From Luteimonas saliphila (GTDB lineage: Bacteria; Pseudomonadota; Gammaproteobacteria; Xanthomonadales; Xanthomonadaceae): a stretch of 64,000 nucleotides of DNA. A program made the position numbers and the translations under genes. Each line of letters starts with the position of its first letter. Position 1 is the stretch's first letter. Positions 9,962 to 18,820 of the stretch are shown here, one piece after another. The stretch spans positions 124,001-188,000 of the forward strand of contig NZ_JAETWA010000046.1 of NCBI RefSeq assembly GCF_016774335.1. Direction: 5' to 3'. The notes beneath the pieces are model-generated. The model did not search any database, was not told the DNA's origin, and saw nothing but the letters and a program-made list of their open reading frames with translations.

Positions 9962-11199
9962 TGTCGCGGCACAGCCTGCGCAAGCGTGTCGAGGTTGCGT
10001 TCGCGCTGTGCGTGGTCGGGCTCAGCGTGGCCTGGGGCTTCGCGTTCTACGGCGCCATCCGCTTCAGCGAAGACCGGGTGCTGGCCAACCAGCTTCAGCA
10101 TGCCGCCGAGCGCTATCCCGACCTGTCGCTGAACCTGCGCGGATACGACGACGCAGGAAGCCTGCCGGAACCGCTCCGGGAATGGGCGGCGGCAGGCCCC
10201 GACGAGGGCACGTACGAGTTCGTGTCCGAGGAACTGCATGTGGCGGTCGTCCCGGCCGACAATGCCCAGGGGCGCGCATTCGTGGTGTTCGATGTCGCCG
10301 GGATCGAAGCAGCGTCGTCCGAAGACTGGTGGTGGCTGCTCGTCATCACCGGGGTCGTGGGCGTGCTCGGCGCCCTGGGCTTCGGGCTCGGGATGCTGGT
10401 GATGCGCCGGGCGGTGGCCCCGGTGGTGCAGCTGGCCGACGTGGTCGCGGGCATCGACCTGGAGCACCTGTCGGCAGGCGACCACAAGCTGATCGAGTCC
10501 GGCCGCTTCGGGCGCGACGAGGTGGGCCTGCTCGCCGGCACCATCGAGAAGACGCTCGAGCGCATCAGCGCCTTCGTCGTGCGCGAGCGCGACTTCACCG
10601 TCTCCGCCAGCCACGAGCTGCGCACGCCGATCACCGTGATCACCGGCGCAATCGAGCTGCTGGAGCAGGGCGACCTGTCCGATGAAGACGTCAAGGCGGT
10701 GGACCGGATCCGGCGCGCGACGGCCGAGATGAAGTCCACGATCGAGATGTTCCTGTGCATCGCGCGCGAAGCCGACGACGGGCAGTACGGCGAATGCTTC
10801 CTGGTGGCGCCGCTGGTGGACCGCGCGATCGACCAGCAGCGCTACCTGCTCAATGGCAAGGGCGTCGACGTCGACGTCCATGTCGAAAGCCACGCCACAC
10901 CCGTCGTCCAGGGGCACCCGCAGGCGTTCCTGATCGCGGTCACCAACCTGGTCCGCAACGCGTTCGAGCACACGCCCGCCGGCCAGGGGCCGATCACGGT
11001 GCGCATCCGCGAACGCGACCTGCTGGTCACCAACCGGCGCAGCGGCGACGACGCCGGCGGGCCCACCCCGGACGGTGCCCCGGCGTCCAACGGCTACGGC
11101 CTGGGCCTCGGCATCGTGCAGCGGCTGTGCGAGCGCAACGGGTGGGAGTTCTCGCTGCAGGTGGACGAGGCGCGGGTGACGGCGTGTCTTTCCTGGTGA
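9961..11199 (+). CDS. Membrane sensor histidine kinase with reduced ATP-binding domain
   Basis: A 412-residue inner-membrane kinase: TM1 about residues 11-32, a periplasmic stretch of about 90 residues, TM2 about 124-148, HAMP-like linker, then HisKA with His218 in SASHELRTP. The ATPase has an N box (NLVRNAFEHT) and a GLGLG box (GYGLGLGIV), but the segment between them is short and lacks the usual DxGxG motif. This is seen in some kinases of this receptor-linked type. The GTG start overlaps the response-regulator stop. It is the partner of the upstream regulator. Confidence 0.9.
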   Translation: MSRHSLRKRVEVAFALCVVGLSVAWGFAFYGAIRFSEDRVLANQLQHAAERYPDLSLNLRGYDDAGSLPEPLREWAAAGPDEGTYEFVSEELHVAVVPADNAQGRAFVVFDVAGIEAASSEDWWWLLVITGVVGVLGALGFGLGMLVMRRAVAPVVQLADVVAGIDLEHLSAGDHKLIESGRFGRDEVGLLAGTIEKTLERISAFVVRERDFTVSASHELRTPITVITGAIELLEQGDLSDEDVKAVDRIRRATAEMKSTIEMFLCIAREADDGQYGECFLVAPLVDRAIDQQRYLLNGKGVDVDVHVESHATPVVQGHPQAFLIAVTNLVRNAFEHTPAGQGPITVRIRERDLLVTNRRSGDDAGGPTPDGAPASNGYGLGLGIVQRLCERNGWEFSLQVDEARVTACLSW

Positions 11200-11293
11200 G
11201 CACCTGGGGAGGGGGATTGAATTGATCTGCAGGAAGCGAAGGGCGGCTCTCGACCCAAAACGGACTGAAAGGAACCTATGGACTCAGAGCGAA

Positions 11294-12025
11294 TCAGTCG
11301 CGGAAGGGAACACCGGCAGTCCTGAAACAAAAGCGAATCATGTAATTACCAAAGCGCTGCTCTATCTCAGTAAGATTGTCGAAACCGCCGCCTGGTCGAA
11401 AGCTTGCGGGTATGCCGCTTCCCAACAGTTTGGCTCTAGCAAGGACACCCCCGGATACATTGAAGGCATTGCAATAAAAGCGCATCCGCAGTGTTTCCTC
11501 TAAGGGCAAGGCAGCGTAAGCAGTCTCATACTCTGCAATCTTCAGCCAAATCTTGTCGTATGGATGCAAGCTGTCAACGAACTTTGACAGACGTTGGTCC
11601 GTGAGGTTATGGATCAGATGGTTGTGTGCGAACTCATTTCGAATCTTTCTCAGGTTTGTGGCGTTAATTGCCTGTTCGTGCGTAATCCATCCGAGCCCAA
11701 CGCAAACTAGAATCCTTTGTGAAAATGTTGATAACGGCCCATTAGACCCGAAATAGTCTTGCTGGGACTTGCTTGACTTCAGCGACCAATAGTTGGTTAG
11801 GCAACGTCGGAGCACATCTTCTAGGAACGATGCAGCCAAGACGCAAAAAGTCCTCGAATCACTGTCATGCAGAAAGTCAGTGAGTGATTCGGCCTCCGAA
11901 GCGATATTCGCCTCAATCTCGTTAGCTTTCCTTACTTCGACATAGCTATCCTTCAGGGTTTGCTCAAGAATTTCGACCGCCCTTGCCTGTAGAGAGAACG
12001 CTACGTTGTTGTCTGTTGCAAGCAT
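11294..12025 (-). CDS. HEPN/MltR-like protein of unknown function
   Basis: A soluble protein of about 243 residues (start MLATDNN chosen; the open frame extends 16 codons further upstream). It has alpha-helical character and a conserved LRKIRNEFAHN segment. The R-N-x3-H spacing matches the HEPN ribonuclease motif and the MltR family core. It lacks an export signal or membrane segment. Base composition is clearly lower in GC than the surrounding chromosome, suggesting acquisition. It is last in a same-strand series with a nuclease-like gene and a helicase gene, a defence-island context. Nuclease activity is inference from motif and context only. Confidence 0.65.
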   Translation of the reverse strand: MLATDNNVAFSLQARAVEILEQTLKDSYVEVRKANEIEANIASEAESLTDFLHDSDSRTFCVLAASFLEDVLRRCLTNYWSLKSSKSQQDYFGSNGPLSTFSQRILVCVGLGWITHEQAINATNLRKIRNEFAHNHLIHNLTDQRLSKFVDSLHPYDKIWLKIAEYETAYAALPLEETLRMRFYCNAFNVSGGVLARAKLLGSGIPASFRPGGGFDNLTEIEQRFGNYMIRFCFRTAGVPFRD

Positions 12026-12182
12026 AAAGAAGCTCGAGCGAGGCCTAGCCCATGTTAGTCCAATCTTGATCACCTTACGGGTGCGACAAGGCTTTCGTTG
12101 CTGGATCCAAGTGCGGCTCGATTGTCTCTCGCGCCGCGTCCTCCTCCCGCCGCTGGTGGATCCATTCCACCAGAGCCGTGGA

Positions 12183-13670
12183 TTAGGGATATTTCACAGT
12201 TGACGCCGAAGGCTTGTTGTCGGACCGGCCATCGATCAGGACGATATTCTTGGCCTTGTCGATCTTCAGGTCTTGCATGATCTTCTTGACCCGCGTCCAT
12301 TCACTGTCAGTGAAGTAGAGGATCACCGTGATGGACGACGACGTGTCGTTGGCCTTTTCGTAGACTTCCACTTGGTTCTGCAAGTTGGTTCTCAACTTGC
12401 TGTTACGCGCCAGCTTGAACTCCACCAGGGTTTTGTCCGCACTGCCTTCGGACACCTTGTAATCCACCGGTCCTCGACCGTTGTTGACCTCACGGTTGAC
12501 GTCCATCCGGGAAGCGAACCAAGTTAGGCGGTAAAGAAGTTGGAGATGGGCTTCCTGTGTAATGGGCCTGTCGTTGATGTAAAAGATCCGCCATCCGTCC
12601 TTGTGCTCGATGACGTTTTTCAAGAAGTTGACCCGCGCCATACTCTCGGTGAACGAGTTTCCGCCGGTGTAGAAGGCGGTACCTTCCAGGTGCTCTCTGA
12701 CCAACCTGGACACCTCGTCAACGAACTGTGCCTGAGTGTCGGCTACCTTTCTCTTGCTGGTCCGGTGCGCCTCGCTGGCGGCGTCTTCCTTGGCCCGGAT
12801 GAAGTGATCAAGGAGGACCGGGAATTGCTCCACGGTCTGCGCCGCCAAGCGCTTTCGATCCTGGTCGGTCGCGCCCTCGGCCAAACGAGACATGAAGTAG
12901 GAGTCGATCTGGTTCCGCAACTGCTGATTCGGGATGGAGTTGTAGACATCTTCGATGCCATCCAGCAGGTCGCCGCGATTGATCCATGCCTCGTCTCTGG
13001 TCAGCATGTCCTTCGGCGTCAGGATCACGTAGTCGCCGTTGATAAAGGGCAGCTCGTAGCGGCCCGGAACCCAACGCTTGGCGTCTTGGTTAAAGGCTAC
13101 GCGATTGACGCCCACAGTTCTCACAAACTCTGGCCGGAGGTGGTTCTTGGCGAAGGTCTGTGTGTATTCCAGCAGGAACTGCTTGATCAAGTTGGTGACG
13201 AAATCGCTGAGGTGATCCCGTCCTACGCCTTCGCTCAACAGGCAAAGCTTTTCCAAGTGGCTGCTCTTGGTGATTTTCTCTGCGCCAAAGTCGCGAAAGA
13301 TGTGATGGAGGTTCTTATGCAGCGTGTTCGCGAACTTAGCCCCCAAGCCGCTGCCACTGTTGCCTGAACGGCTAAACCCAAGCCAGTTCTGCTTGACCTC
13401 GGCGAAGCGGAACCACTGATCGATATGCGCCTGCGTGAGCATGCCAGTGGCGGATACGTCGCGGAGAAACTTCAGGTAGTCAATGATCTGCTCATGCAAG
13501 CTTTGGTAGATCGCGTTCTTGCTGTCGAATAGGAGGAATGGATCGATGAAGAGCGGCAGGTCGTTGACCAACGATACGTTGAACGCGCCGTAGGCCTCCA
13601 AGGTCGCCTTGTCTACCTCGAAGAAGTCTGAGAAGTAGATTCCCACGCGCCCCGCCGGACTAGCTCGCAT
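12183..13670 (-). CDS. Putative PD-(D/E)XK nuclease-fold protein
   Basis: A 495-residue protein I do not recognise as a named family. The C-terminus (about residues 400-455) carries PVDYK, then LVEFKLA about 12 residues on, then NLQNQVEVY. That is the D...ExK...Q order of PD-(D/E)XK endonucleases. The N-terminal two thirds is mixed alpha/beta without a recognised motif. Start MRASPAG chosen because AGGAG lies 10 bases upstream; an in-frame ATG 8 codons earlier is possible. It lies 110 bases downstream of the NERD-helicase gene on the same strand, so the pair may act together on foreign DNA. Function is inferred. Confidence 0.6.
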   Translation of the reverse strand: MRASPAGRVGIYFSDFFEVDKATLEAYGAFNVSLVNDLPLFIDPFLLFDSKNAIYQSLHEQIIDYLKFLRDVSATGMLTQAHIDQWFRFAEVKQNWLGFSRSGNSGSGLGAKFANTLHKNLHHIFRDFGAEKITKSSHLEKLCLLSEGVGRDHLSDFVTNLIKQFLLEYTQTFAKNHLRPEFVRTVGVNRVAFNQDAKRWVPGRYELPFINGDYVILTPKDMLTRDEAWINRGDLLDGIEDVYNSIPNQQLRNQIDSYFMSRLAEGATDQDRKRLAAQTVEQFPVLLDHFIRAKEDAASEAHRTSKRKVADTQAQFVDEVSRLVREHLEGTAFYTGGNSFTESMARVNFLKNVIEHKDGWRIFYINDRPITQEAHLQLLYRLTWFASRMDVNREVNNGRGPVDYKVSEGSADKTLVEFKLARNSKLRTNLQNQVEVYEKANDTSSSITVILYFTDSEWTRVKKIMQDLKIDKAKNIVLIDGRSDNKPSASTVKYP

Positions 13671-13710
13671 CACTCGACTACTCCTGTGGTCCAAGCTTCG
13701 ATAGAAGAAC

Positions 13711-13730
13711 TGGGGTCAGAGTGTAATTTC
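13711..13730 (+). repeat. Solo RAYT-type terminal sequence
   Basis: TGGGGTCAGAGTGTAATTTC resembles the GGTGTCAGAGTCACTT ends of the RAYT element at 36.3 kb and GGGGTCAGAGT-type repeats of other RAYT groups. It lies in the 133-base gap between the helicase and nuclease-like genes. Confidence 0.5.
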
Positions 13731-13803
13731 TGGGCACGTCACCGTGGCCACAGGCAGGCATTGCTACGTTGACTTAAAGCGGTGAGAGACTTTCTAGAGC
13801 CGA

Positions 13804-15678
13804 CTAAGCCGCCAGCCGTCGCGCAACACCCTCCACTACGCTGCGGATCTGCTCCACCGTCGCGCCCTCTCCATGGTGCGACATCTCAAGCTGCCGAAGC
13901 GCGCGGGTCATGGCGACATAAAGCACGCGCACCTGTTGTTGCTTGCGGTCCGCATCATCGTCGGGGACCGCCAGCTCGCAGATCCCGGGAATGAACACCG
14001 TGTCGAACTCCAGCCCCTTGCTTGAGTGCATGGTCATCACCTTGACCGAAGCCGGGCCGTTGAACATGGCGCGCCGCTGGTCGTCCGAGGCCAGCAGTAC
14101 GGGCGAGCCTCGCTTCTGCAGCTGTGTGGCAATCAGTCCGGCCAGCCGGTTGGAATGGCACAGCACGGCGAAGTCGTTGGGATTGGCGCCATTGTCGATC
14201 GCGTCCCGGATGCGGACCGCGATGATGTCGGCCTCGGCCCAGATGTTGCGTGCCCGCCACAGCTCGGGCATGGGGCCGCGACGGCCGGCGCTCTCGGGCG
14301 CAACGACCGGCACGTGGTCGTCATCGGCGTCCTGCCCGGTCAGCACTTCCTCGGCGAACGCCTTGGCGACCGCCAGCACTTCCATGGTGTTGCGATAGTT
14401 CAGGCGCAGGATGGTGGTGCGGCCCTGGGCTTGGATGCCGACGCTGGCAAAGGAGAACTTTCGCCGGGTGCCACTACCGTACAGCGTCTGCGCATCGTCG
14501 TAGAGCAGCAGCAGCGCGTTCGTCTCTGGGTCCACCATCTGCGCGACAAGCTGCAGCCATTCCGGCGCGAAGTCATGGCCTTCGTCGATCAGCACCGCCC
14601 CGTACTGCCCGCGCGGAATGGCCTTGGAGTCCACGCCGTCGATGACCGACTGCACCAGCATCTGGGCGTAAATCTCGGCGCTCTTCTGGAACGGGGGCTT
14701 GGGCAGCCCATAGGTCTTGAGCTGCTCGCCACACCATTCGTGGAAGTTGCGCACGGCCACCCGGTCCTGCACGCCGTGGCCCTGCATCAGGTGCTCGAGG
14801 CGGCTGGCCAGGGTCTTGTTGTAGCAGAGCACCAGCACCGGCTTGTGCTGCCGGCGGGCAAGCTCGACGCACCGGTAGCCGAGGATCATCGTTTTGCCGG
14901 AACCGGCCACACCGTGGATCACGCGGTGCCCGTCGCCCAGCGAGCGCGCTAGCAGCTCCTGCTGCAGGTCCATCACCCGGATGATGTCCGGAATCTCGAC
15001 TGGCGCGGCCTCAGGCTGGCCTGGCGCCGGCAACAGGTCGCCTTGCACCTGGATGCGCAACTGCGGGAACAGGTGCCAGCGCACGCGCTCGATCTGCGGC
15101 AGGCTGAGCAGGCAGGCAAAGGGCATCAGGAACATGTCCCAGAGCCGCTTCTGGAACTCTTCCGCGTCCACGCCCTCGGTCATCTCGTCGCGACAGATCA
15201 CGCTGCCCGGCGGCAGGAAGTGCTCCAGCTCCATCTGATCGAACTGGTTGCGGGTGATGTTGGCCAGCACCACGCCGAAGCCCCAGGGCATCAGCAGCTT
15301 GCCCGTGCGCTTGTCGCCAGGTGGGTGGCACAGGGCCGGATCGTCCTGCAGCAGGCGCACGATCTCCATCGCGTAGTCCCGCGCCTGGCGCAACGGGTTG
15401 GCCTGGGTCACGCGGCCGCGGTCTGTGTTGAGGATGGCCCGGTCCCGGTCCAGCTCCGCCAGCGTATCCGTCTTCCAGTCCTTGACCTCCAGCACCAGGA
15501 AGCCCCGCGACGGATGCAGAACGACGAAGTCCGGATGCCGGTAGTGCGGCCCGACCGGCACGTCGTACCAGCACAGGTACTCATCGTCGAGCTTGTCGTC
15601 CAGCCGCGACGAGAACCGGCGCTCCCCCGAAGTCATGCGCGACAGGCAGGTACTGCGGCTTGGAATCAGCGTGGCCAT
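13804..15678 (-). CDS. NERD-domain superfamily 1 DNA helicase
   Basis: A 624-residue fusion. An N-terminal NERD nuclease-related domain (HPDFVVLHPSRGFLVLEVKDWK, with the D...ExK pattern) is followed by a UvrD/Rep-type helicase: Walker A GVAGSGKTMI, Walker B VLIDEGHDF, YDDAQTLYG, LNYRN, MTMHSSKGLEFDTV, VLYVAMTRA. Start MATLIPS at 15678 chosen: NERD proteins begin close to the domain, and the 72 upstream codons look non-coding. NERD-helicases are frequent in phage-defence and plasmid-exclusion islands. The downstream same-strand genes (nuclease-like, HEPN-like) suggest a multi-gene module. Confidence 0.85.
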   Translation of the reverse strand: MATLIPSRSTCLSRMTSGERRFSSRLDDKLDDEYLCWYDVPVGPHYRHPDFVVLHPSRGFLVLEVKDWKTDTLAELDRDRAILNTDRGRVTQANPLRQARDYAMEIVRLLQDDPALCHPPGDKRTGKLLMPWGFGVVLANITRNQFDQMELEHFLPPGSVICRDEMTEGVDAEEFQKRLWDMFLMPFACLLSLPQIERVRWHLFPQLRIQVQGDLLPAPGQPEAAPVEIPDIIRVMDLQQELLARSLGDGHRVIHGVAGSGKTMILGYRCVELARRQHKPVLVLCYNKTLASRLEHLMQGHGVQDRVAVRNFHEWCGEQLKTYGLPKPPFQKSAEIYAQMLVQSVIDGVDSKAIPRGQYGAVLIDEGHDFAPEWLQLVAQMVDPETNALLLLYDDAQTLYGSGTRRKFSFASVGIQAQGRTTILRLNYRNTMEVLAVAKAFAEEVLTGQDADDDHVPVVAPESAGRRGPMPELWRARNIWAEADIIAVRIRDAIDNGANPNDFAVLCHSNRLAGLIATQLQKRGSPVLLASDDQRRAMFNGPASVKVMTMHSSKGLEFDTVFIPGICELAVPDDDADRKQQQVRVLYVAMTRALRQLEMSHHGEGATVEQIRSVVEGVARRLAA

Positions 15679-15988
15679 TGGATTCCCCAATCCCTGGAGC
15701 GCTGAGGCGGAAGCTACAGCAGAATCCACCGTGCCGTCGACTCCGGCACACAAGCCGCTTCGACGCTGGGGACCTTGTCGGCCTCTGGGCAGGAAGATGG
15801 GGTGCTGACGCACGGACAAGTTGAGCCGATAGTCGCGCTTACTGGCTCCGAACCAGCCAGTGTATTTCAGAAGCTTTATGCCTACGATGGACATGAAGCA
15901 GCGCCAGATCCAGTCACTTTGTCAGCAGTGACGACCGTACACGGACGCACTTTTGGTCCTTGGTAACCTGTAAGCCGGGAGCACAAGA

Positions 15989-16906
15989 ATGGATGTGGCG
16001 GCGCAATATCTTAAGGACGCACAAGACCACTTTGCGGCGGCGGCTCCTCTGATTGGCCTAGATACGTTCCCGGAAGAGCAATGGAAAGCAGTGATCTTCT
16101 CTGCCATAGGCGCTGAGAAGCTGCTTAAGCATCTGCTCTGTCGCATCAATCCTTGCCTGGCGTTAAAGGCGGTGGATTTCGAGAACACGGTCATGACTTG
16201 GCATGCCGATAAGGTTATCAATCCGGGGAAGCTGGCTGACCTTAAAAAGAAGGCGAGCCCTGATGTAGTGACCTTCAAGATATCGGTTCAACGCGCCGCA
16301 CACTTTTCGGCCGCTGTCGGTCAGTACGCACCGTTCCTGCATTGGCTGGCCGATCTGCGCGATATGGCGGCACATCGCCCTTGGGCCGAGGTCAACGAGG
16401 ACCATGCCAGGATCGCATTGTGTCGAGACCTGTATGTGGCCATCGAGGCCATCGCTGGGAGCATCAGCACGGATGTCATCCATCTCTGGGGCTCCCATCG
16501 CTCGCGCCTGCAGGCCTTAAGCGCGGCCATGGCTGAGAAGTTAGATGTAAGCCTGCAGATGGCTAGGCTCCTAAAGCGGCACAGGGATGGCTGGATAGAG
16601 CGTTCAAAGGATCCGGCGGTGGTAAGTGCGGCGGAGAGGACCACCCACAACAGGCTGGCCAAAGAGCCCTACGTTGAGGAATGCAAATGTCCTGCCTGTG
16701 GCGGTATTGCCCTTGCCATTCTCAAACCCGATGTCGAATACAGCCACGACAAGAATGCAGAGGTGCCGGTCGTACATGTCGTTGGCGCATCCATTGTCGC
16801 GATTCAATGCTCGTTCTGTTTGCTGCGCCTGGAGAAGTACGACCAGCTTCAGCATGTCAACGCGAGCGCGCTGCTAGCACGAACTGATGACCTGACAGTG
16901 CCTTGA
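15989..16906 (+). CDS. HEPN-like protein with C-terminal zinc ribbon
   Basis: A 305-residue soluble protein. The N-terminal helical half includes LRDMAAHRPW, where R-D-x3-H fits the HEPN RNase motif. The C-terminus has CKCPACGG and, about 60 residues later, CSFC: paired cysteines of a zinc ribbon. GGGAGC lies 8 bases before the ATG. It is encoded alone, divergent from the NERD-helicase. Composition is lower in GC than the chromosome. RNA cleavage or a sensing role is inference; no named family is assigned. Confidence 0.55.
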   Translation: MDVAAQYLKDAQDHFAAAAPLIGLDTFPEEQWKAVIFSAIGAEKLLKHLLCRINPCLALKAVDFENTVMTWHADKVINPGKLADLKKKASPDVVTFKISVQRAAHFSAAVGQYAPFLHWLADLRDMAAHRPWAEVNEDHARIALCRDLYVAIEAIAGSISTDVIHLWGSHRSRLQALSAAMAEKLDVSLQMARLLKRHRDGWIERSKDPAVVSAAERTTHNRLAKEPYVEECKCPACGGIALAILKPDVEYSHDKNAEVPVVHVVGASIVAIQCSFCLLRLEKYDQLQHVNASALLARTDDLTVP

Positions 16907-16945
16907 GAGCAACCCGGCATGCCGGCATCCAGCCCGGTCGACTTG

Positions 16946-17290
16946 CTATTTGGAAGGTCCGACCAGAGCGATCAGCCCTTCAAGCGCGCTTTCCACGGCT
17001 TCAGTCCTACTGGGCTCCTTCGCCACCGCCTTGACCAGTTGGCCGGCCAAGACCGAAATCCTTGTTTCAGCAGCCCTGCTCTCGCCTGTTTCGGCATATC
17101 GGCATAGAGCCTTCATCGGAGCGGTCAACCGCTTACGAGCTCCCTTCAGCACCTTGCTGATCTGGGGCTGGGGCACCCCCGTAAGCCGTTCTACGTCGCA
17201 TTGGGTATGGCCGAATGCCTTCATCCGCTCCTTCAGTGCGGACGGCAGCCACGCCATGCGTGGGTCTATTCGGATGGGTCTTTCTGGCAT
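16946..17290 (-). CDS. XRE/Cro-type transcriptional repressor of the OGG/QueC region
   Basis: A 114-residue regulator with a helix-turn-helix at about residues 24-55 (HTQCDVERLTGVPQPQISKVLKG). Start MPERPIR is chosen because the helix-turn-helix begins shortly after it and the upstream codons overlap the neighbouring gene. It is divergent from the DNA-glycosylase gene with 72 bases between the start codons, and the perfect palindrome AAGTATACTT lies directly before its start codon. Autoregulation and control of the glycosylase are likely. Confidence 0.75.
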   Translation of the reverse strand: MPERPIRIDPRMAWLPSALKERMKAFGHTQCDVERLTGVPQPQISKVLKGARKRLTAPMKALCRYAETGESRAAETRISVLAGQLVKAVAKEPSRTEAVESALEGLIALVGPSK

Positions 17291-17292
17291 AT

Positions 17293-17302
17293 AAGTATAC
17301 TT
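17293..17302. promoter_or_regulatory. Palindromic operator candidate AAGTATACTT
   Basis: A perfect 10-base palindrome inside an AT-rich patch (ATAAGTATACTTTATGGCAT) between the XRE start codon and the OGG-like gene. It stands out in otherwise GC-rich sequence and is well placed to be the XRE binding site and -10 region of both genes. Confidence 0.55.
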
Positions 17303-17362
17303 TATGGCATAATCGGCACCGTGCGGAAGCCTCTGGCTCGCCCCGCGAATCTCGGAGGACCT

Positions 17363-18208
17363 ATGCAACGCGCCTATGTAATGCTCGATGCGATGTCCGT
17401 TAGCGTGGATCTGCCTGCAGCCGACGCCGAGGTGCTGCCAGGTGTGCCCTGGGGCTTGGTCGAAGCGTTTCCCACGCCTGCCTACTGGGCCTATCAAGTC
17501 CTGGTGCGACGAATCGAAGCTCGCCCGATCCGATATCGCATCGGTCAGACACTGCGCGAGGAAGTTGCCGCATGCTTACTGGGCGGTCACGGCATTCCTG
17601 CTCGTATCGGGCTGGTGACATTTGAGCACCTTCGGGCTAAGGGCGCCTTTGGTGAGCGAGCGCCCGATGAGGCCACGTTGTACGCTTGGTTATCCGAGCC
17701 TATCGCTGTTGATGGCCGCACAGTCCGATATCGGTTCGCTGCCCAGAAGGCGCGCTATCTAGCCGCCGCGCTGAACGCACTGTCCGACGCGCAGGTGCCT
17801 AGCCAGTCGGGCCGCACGTTGAGAGATTGGCTACTCAAGCTTCCCGGCATCGGATACAAGACCGCCTCTTGGGTCGCACGCAACTACCTGGATGCGGACG
17901 ATGTCGCGATCTTGGATATCCATATCCTGCGAGCCGGCGTATTCGCACGATTTCTCGACTCAAACCTGACAGTCGAGCGGGATTACCTCAGACTTGAGGA
18001 GCAGTTCCTGTCCTTCAGTCACGCACTTGGCGTCCGTCCGTCCGAGCTCGACGCCGTAATCTGGTTGGACATGATGGCATCACCCGGCTCGGTCGCGCGC
18101 GCGATGGAGGCGCTGCCGGAAAGCAAGTTCAAGCGAACGCACGCGCCCTCAAACTCGCGCGCCAAACACCGCGACGCCAACACCCATCAGCTCGCCTTGC
18201 TCGGTTAA
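17363..18208 (+). CDS. OGG-like HhH-GPD DNA glycosylase/lyase
   Basis: A 281-residue helix-hairpin-helix glycosylase. The HhH motif LPGIGYKTASW (about residues 160-170) contains Lys166, in the position of the catalytic lysine of OGG1/AGOG enzymes. ILDIH carries Asp185 at the place of the catalytic aspartate. It would excise a modified purine from DNA, or possibly from a nucleotide, and cleave the backbone. SD GGAGG is 4 bases before the ATG. Its 3' end overlaps the 3' end of the convergent nitroreductase gene by 60 bases. OGG-like enzymes occur as accessory genes in type IV CBASS alongside QueC homologues, and a QueC homologue lies about 0.6 kb away here. Confidence 0.8.
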   Translation: MQRAYVMLDAMSVSVDLPAADAEVLPGVPWGLVEAFPTPAYWAYQVLVRRIEARPIRYRIGQTLREEVAACLLGGHGIPARIGLVTFEHLRAKGAFGERAPDEATLYAWLSEPIAVDGRTVRYRFAAQKARYLAAALNALSDAQVPSQSGRTLRDWLLKLPGIGYKTASWVARNYLDADDVAILDIHILRAGVFARFLDSNLTVERDYLRLEEQFLSFSHALGVRPSELDAVIWLDMMASPGSVARAMEALPESKFKRTHAPSNSRAKHRDANTHQLALLG

Positions 18209-18820
18209 CGCGCTGATCCATGGCTCACCAGTCACACCCAATAGGCAGAAGGGCATATCCAAGCCAGCAGCAACTAAGGCCAGCCCTGCCTGAAGAACAC
18301 CTGCATCACGCCAGACAAGGCTTTCTGGATCATCGTACTTGGCAGCTGTCTTGCCAATCTCAGCCGCAAAGAACATCAGTCGGCCGTCCTGCCGAGGTAC
18401 GACGTCCTCGCATGCCTGGATCAACGGCATCATTGAAGCGCCCAGTCCGTCCACAACGGCCAGCGCGTGCTCTTCAGGAAGGTAGACAGCCCAGCCGTGA
18501 CCTGGGGCCAATTCCACCAGGATATGGATCGGATGGAGGGCGCCGGCCGAGGGCAATGGGCGCTGCGACACCCTGTACCCCATGGCGCAGTCGGTCGCAC
18601 GCTGTGCCCGCGCCGCATGCCAAAGTAGGATGCTGATCGCCTCGATGCTCGGCTCCGCGAAGGAGCGCTCACTTCGGCGGCGCTCCAGCACTGCATCTAG
18701 CGTGGGCAGCGTTGTCCCGGCCCAATCGTCTAGTGATATGGTGGAGGCGATCGGCCAGCGGAGGGGCTTATAGCGCGCCGGCTCCTGGCGAGGACGAGGG
18801 CTACCGAGCCGTGTCCACAT
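18149..18820 (-). CDS. Nitroreductase/ThcOx (SagB-like) flavoprotein
   Basis: A 223-residue FMN-type oxidoreductase: RRSERSFAEPSIEAISILLWHAARAQ is the N-terminal FMN phosphate-binding segment, followed by a LPSAGALHPIHILVEL segment typical of the SagB/ThcOx branch, and a C-terminal ...CLLGVTGEP core. The ThcOx branch oxidises azolines in peptide natural products or acts on other heterocycles. The ATG overlaps the last 20 bases of the QueC-like gene, so it is the last gene of a coupled operon. It probably oxidises or reduces the product of the QueC/nucleoside enzymes; the substrate is unknown. Confidence 0.75.
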   Translation of the reverse strand: MWTRLGSPRPRQEPARYKPLRWPIASTISLDDWAGTTLPTLDAVLERRRSERSFAEPSIEAISILLWHAARAQRATDCAMGYRVSQRPLPSAGALHPIHILVELAPGHGWAVYLPEEHALAVVDGLGASMMPLIQACEDVVPRQDGRLMFFAAEIGKTAAKYDDPESLVWRDAGVLQAGLALVAAGLDMPFCLLGVTGEPWISALTEQGELMGVGVAVFGARV

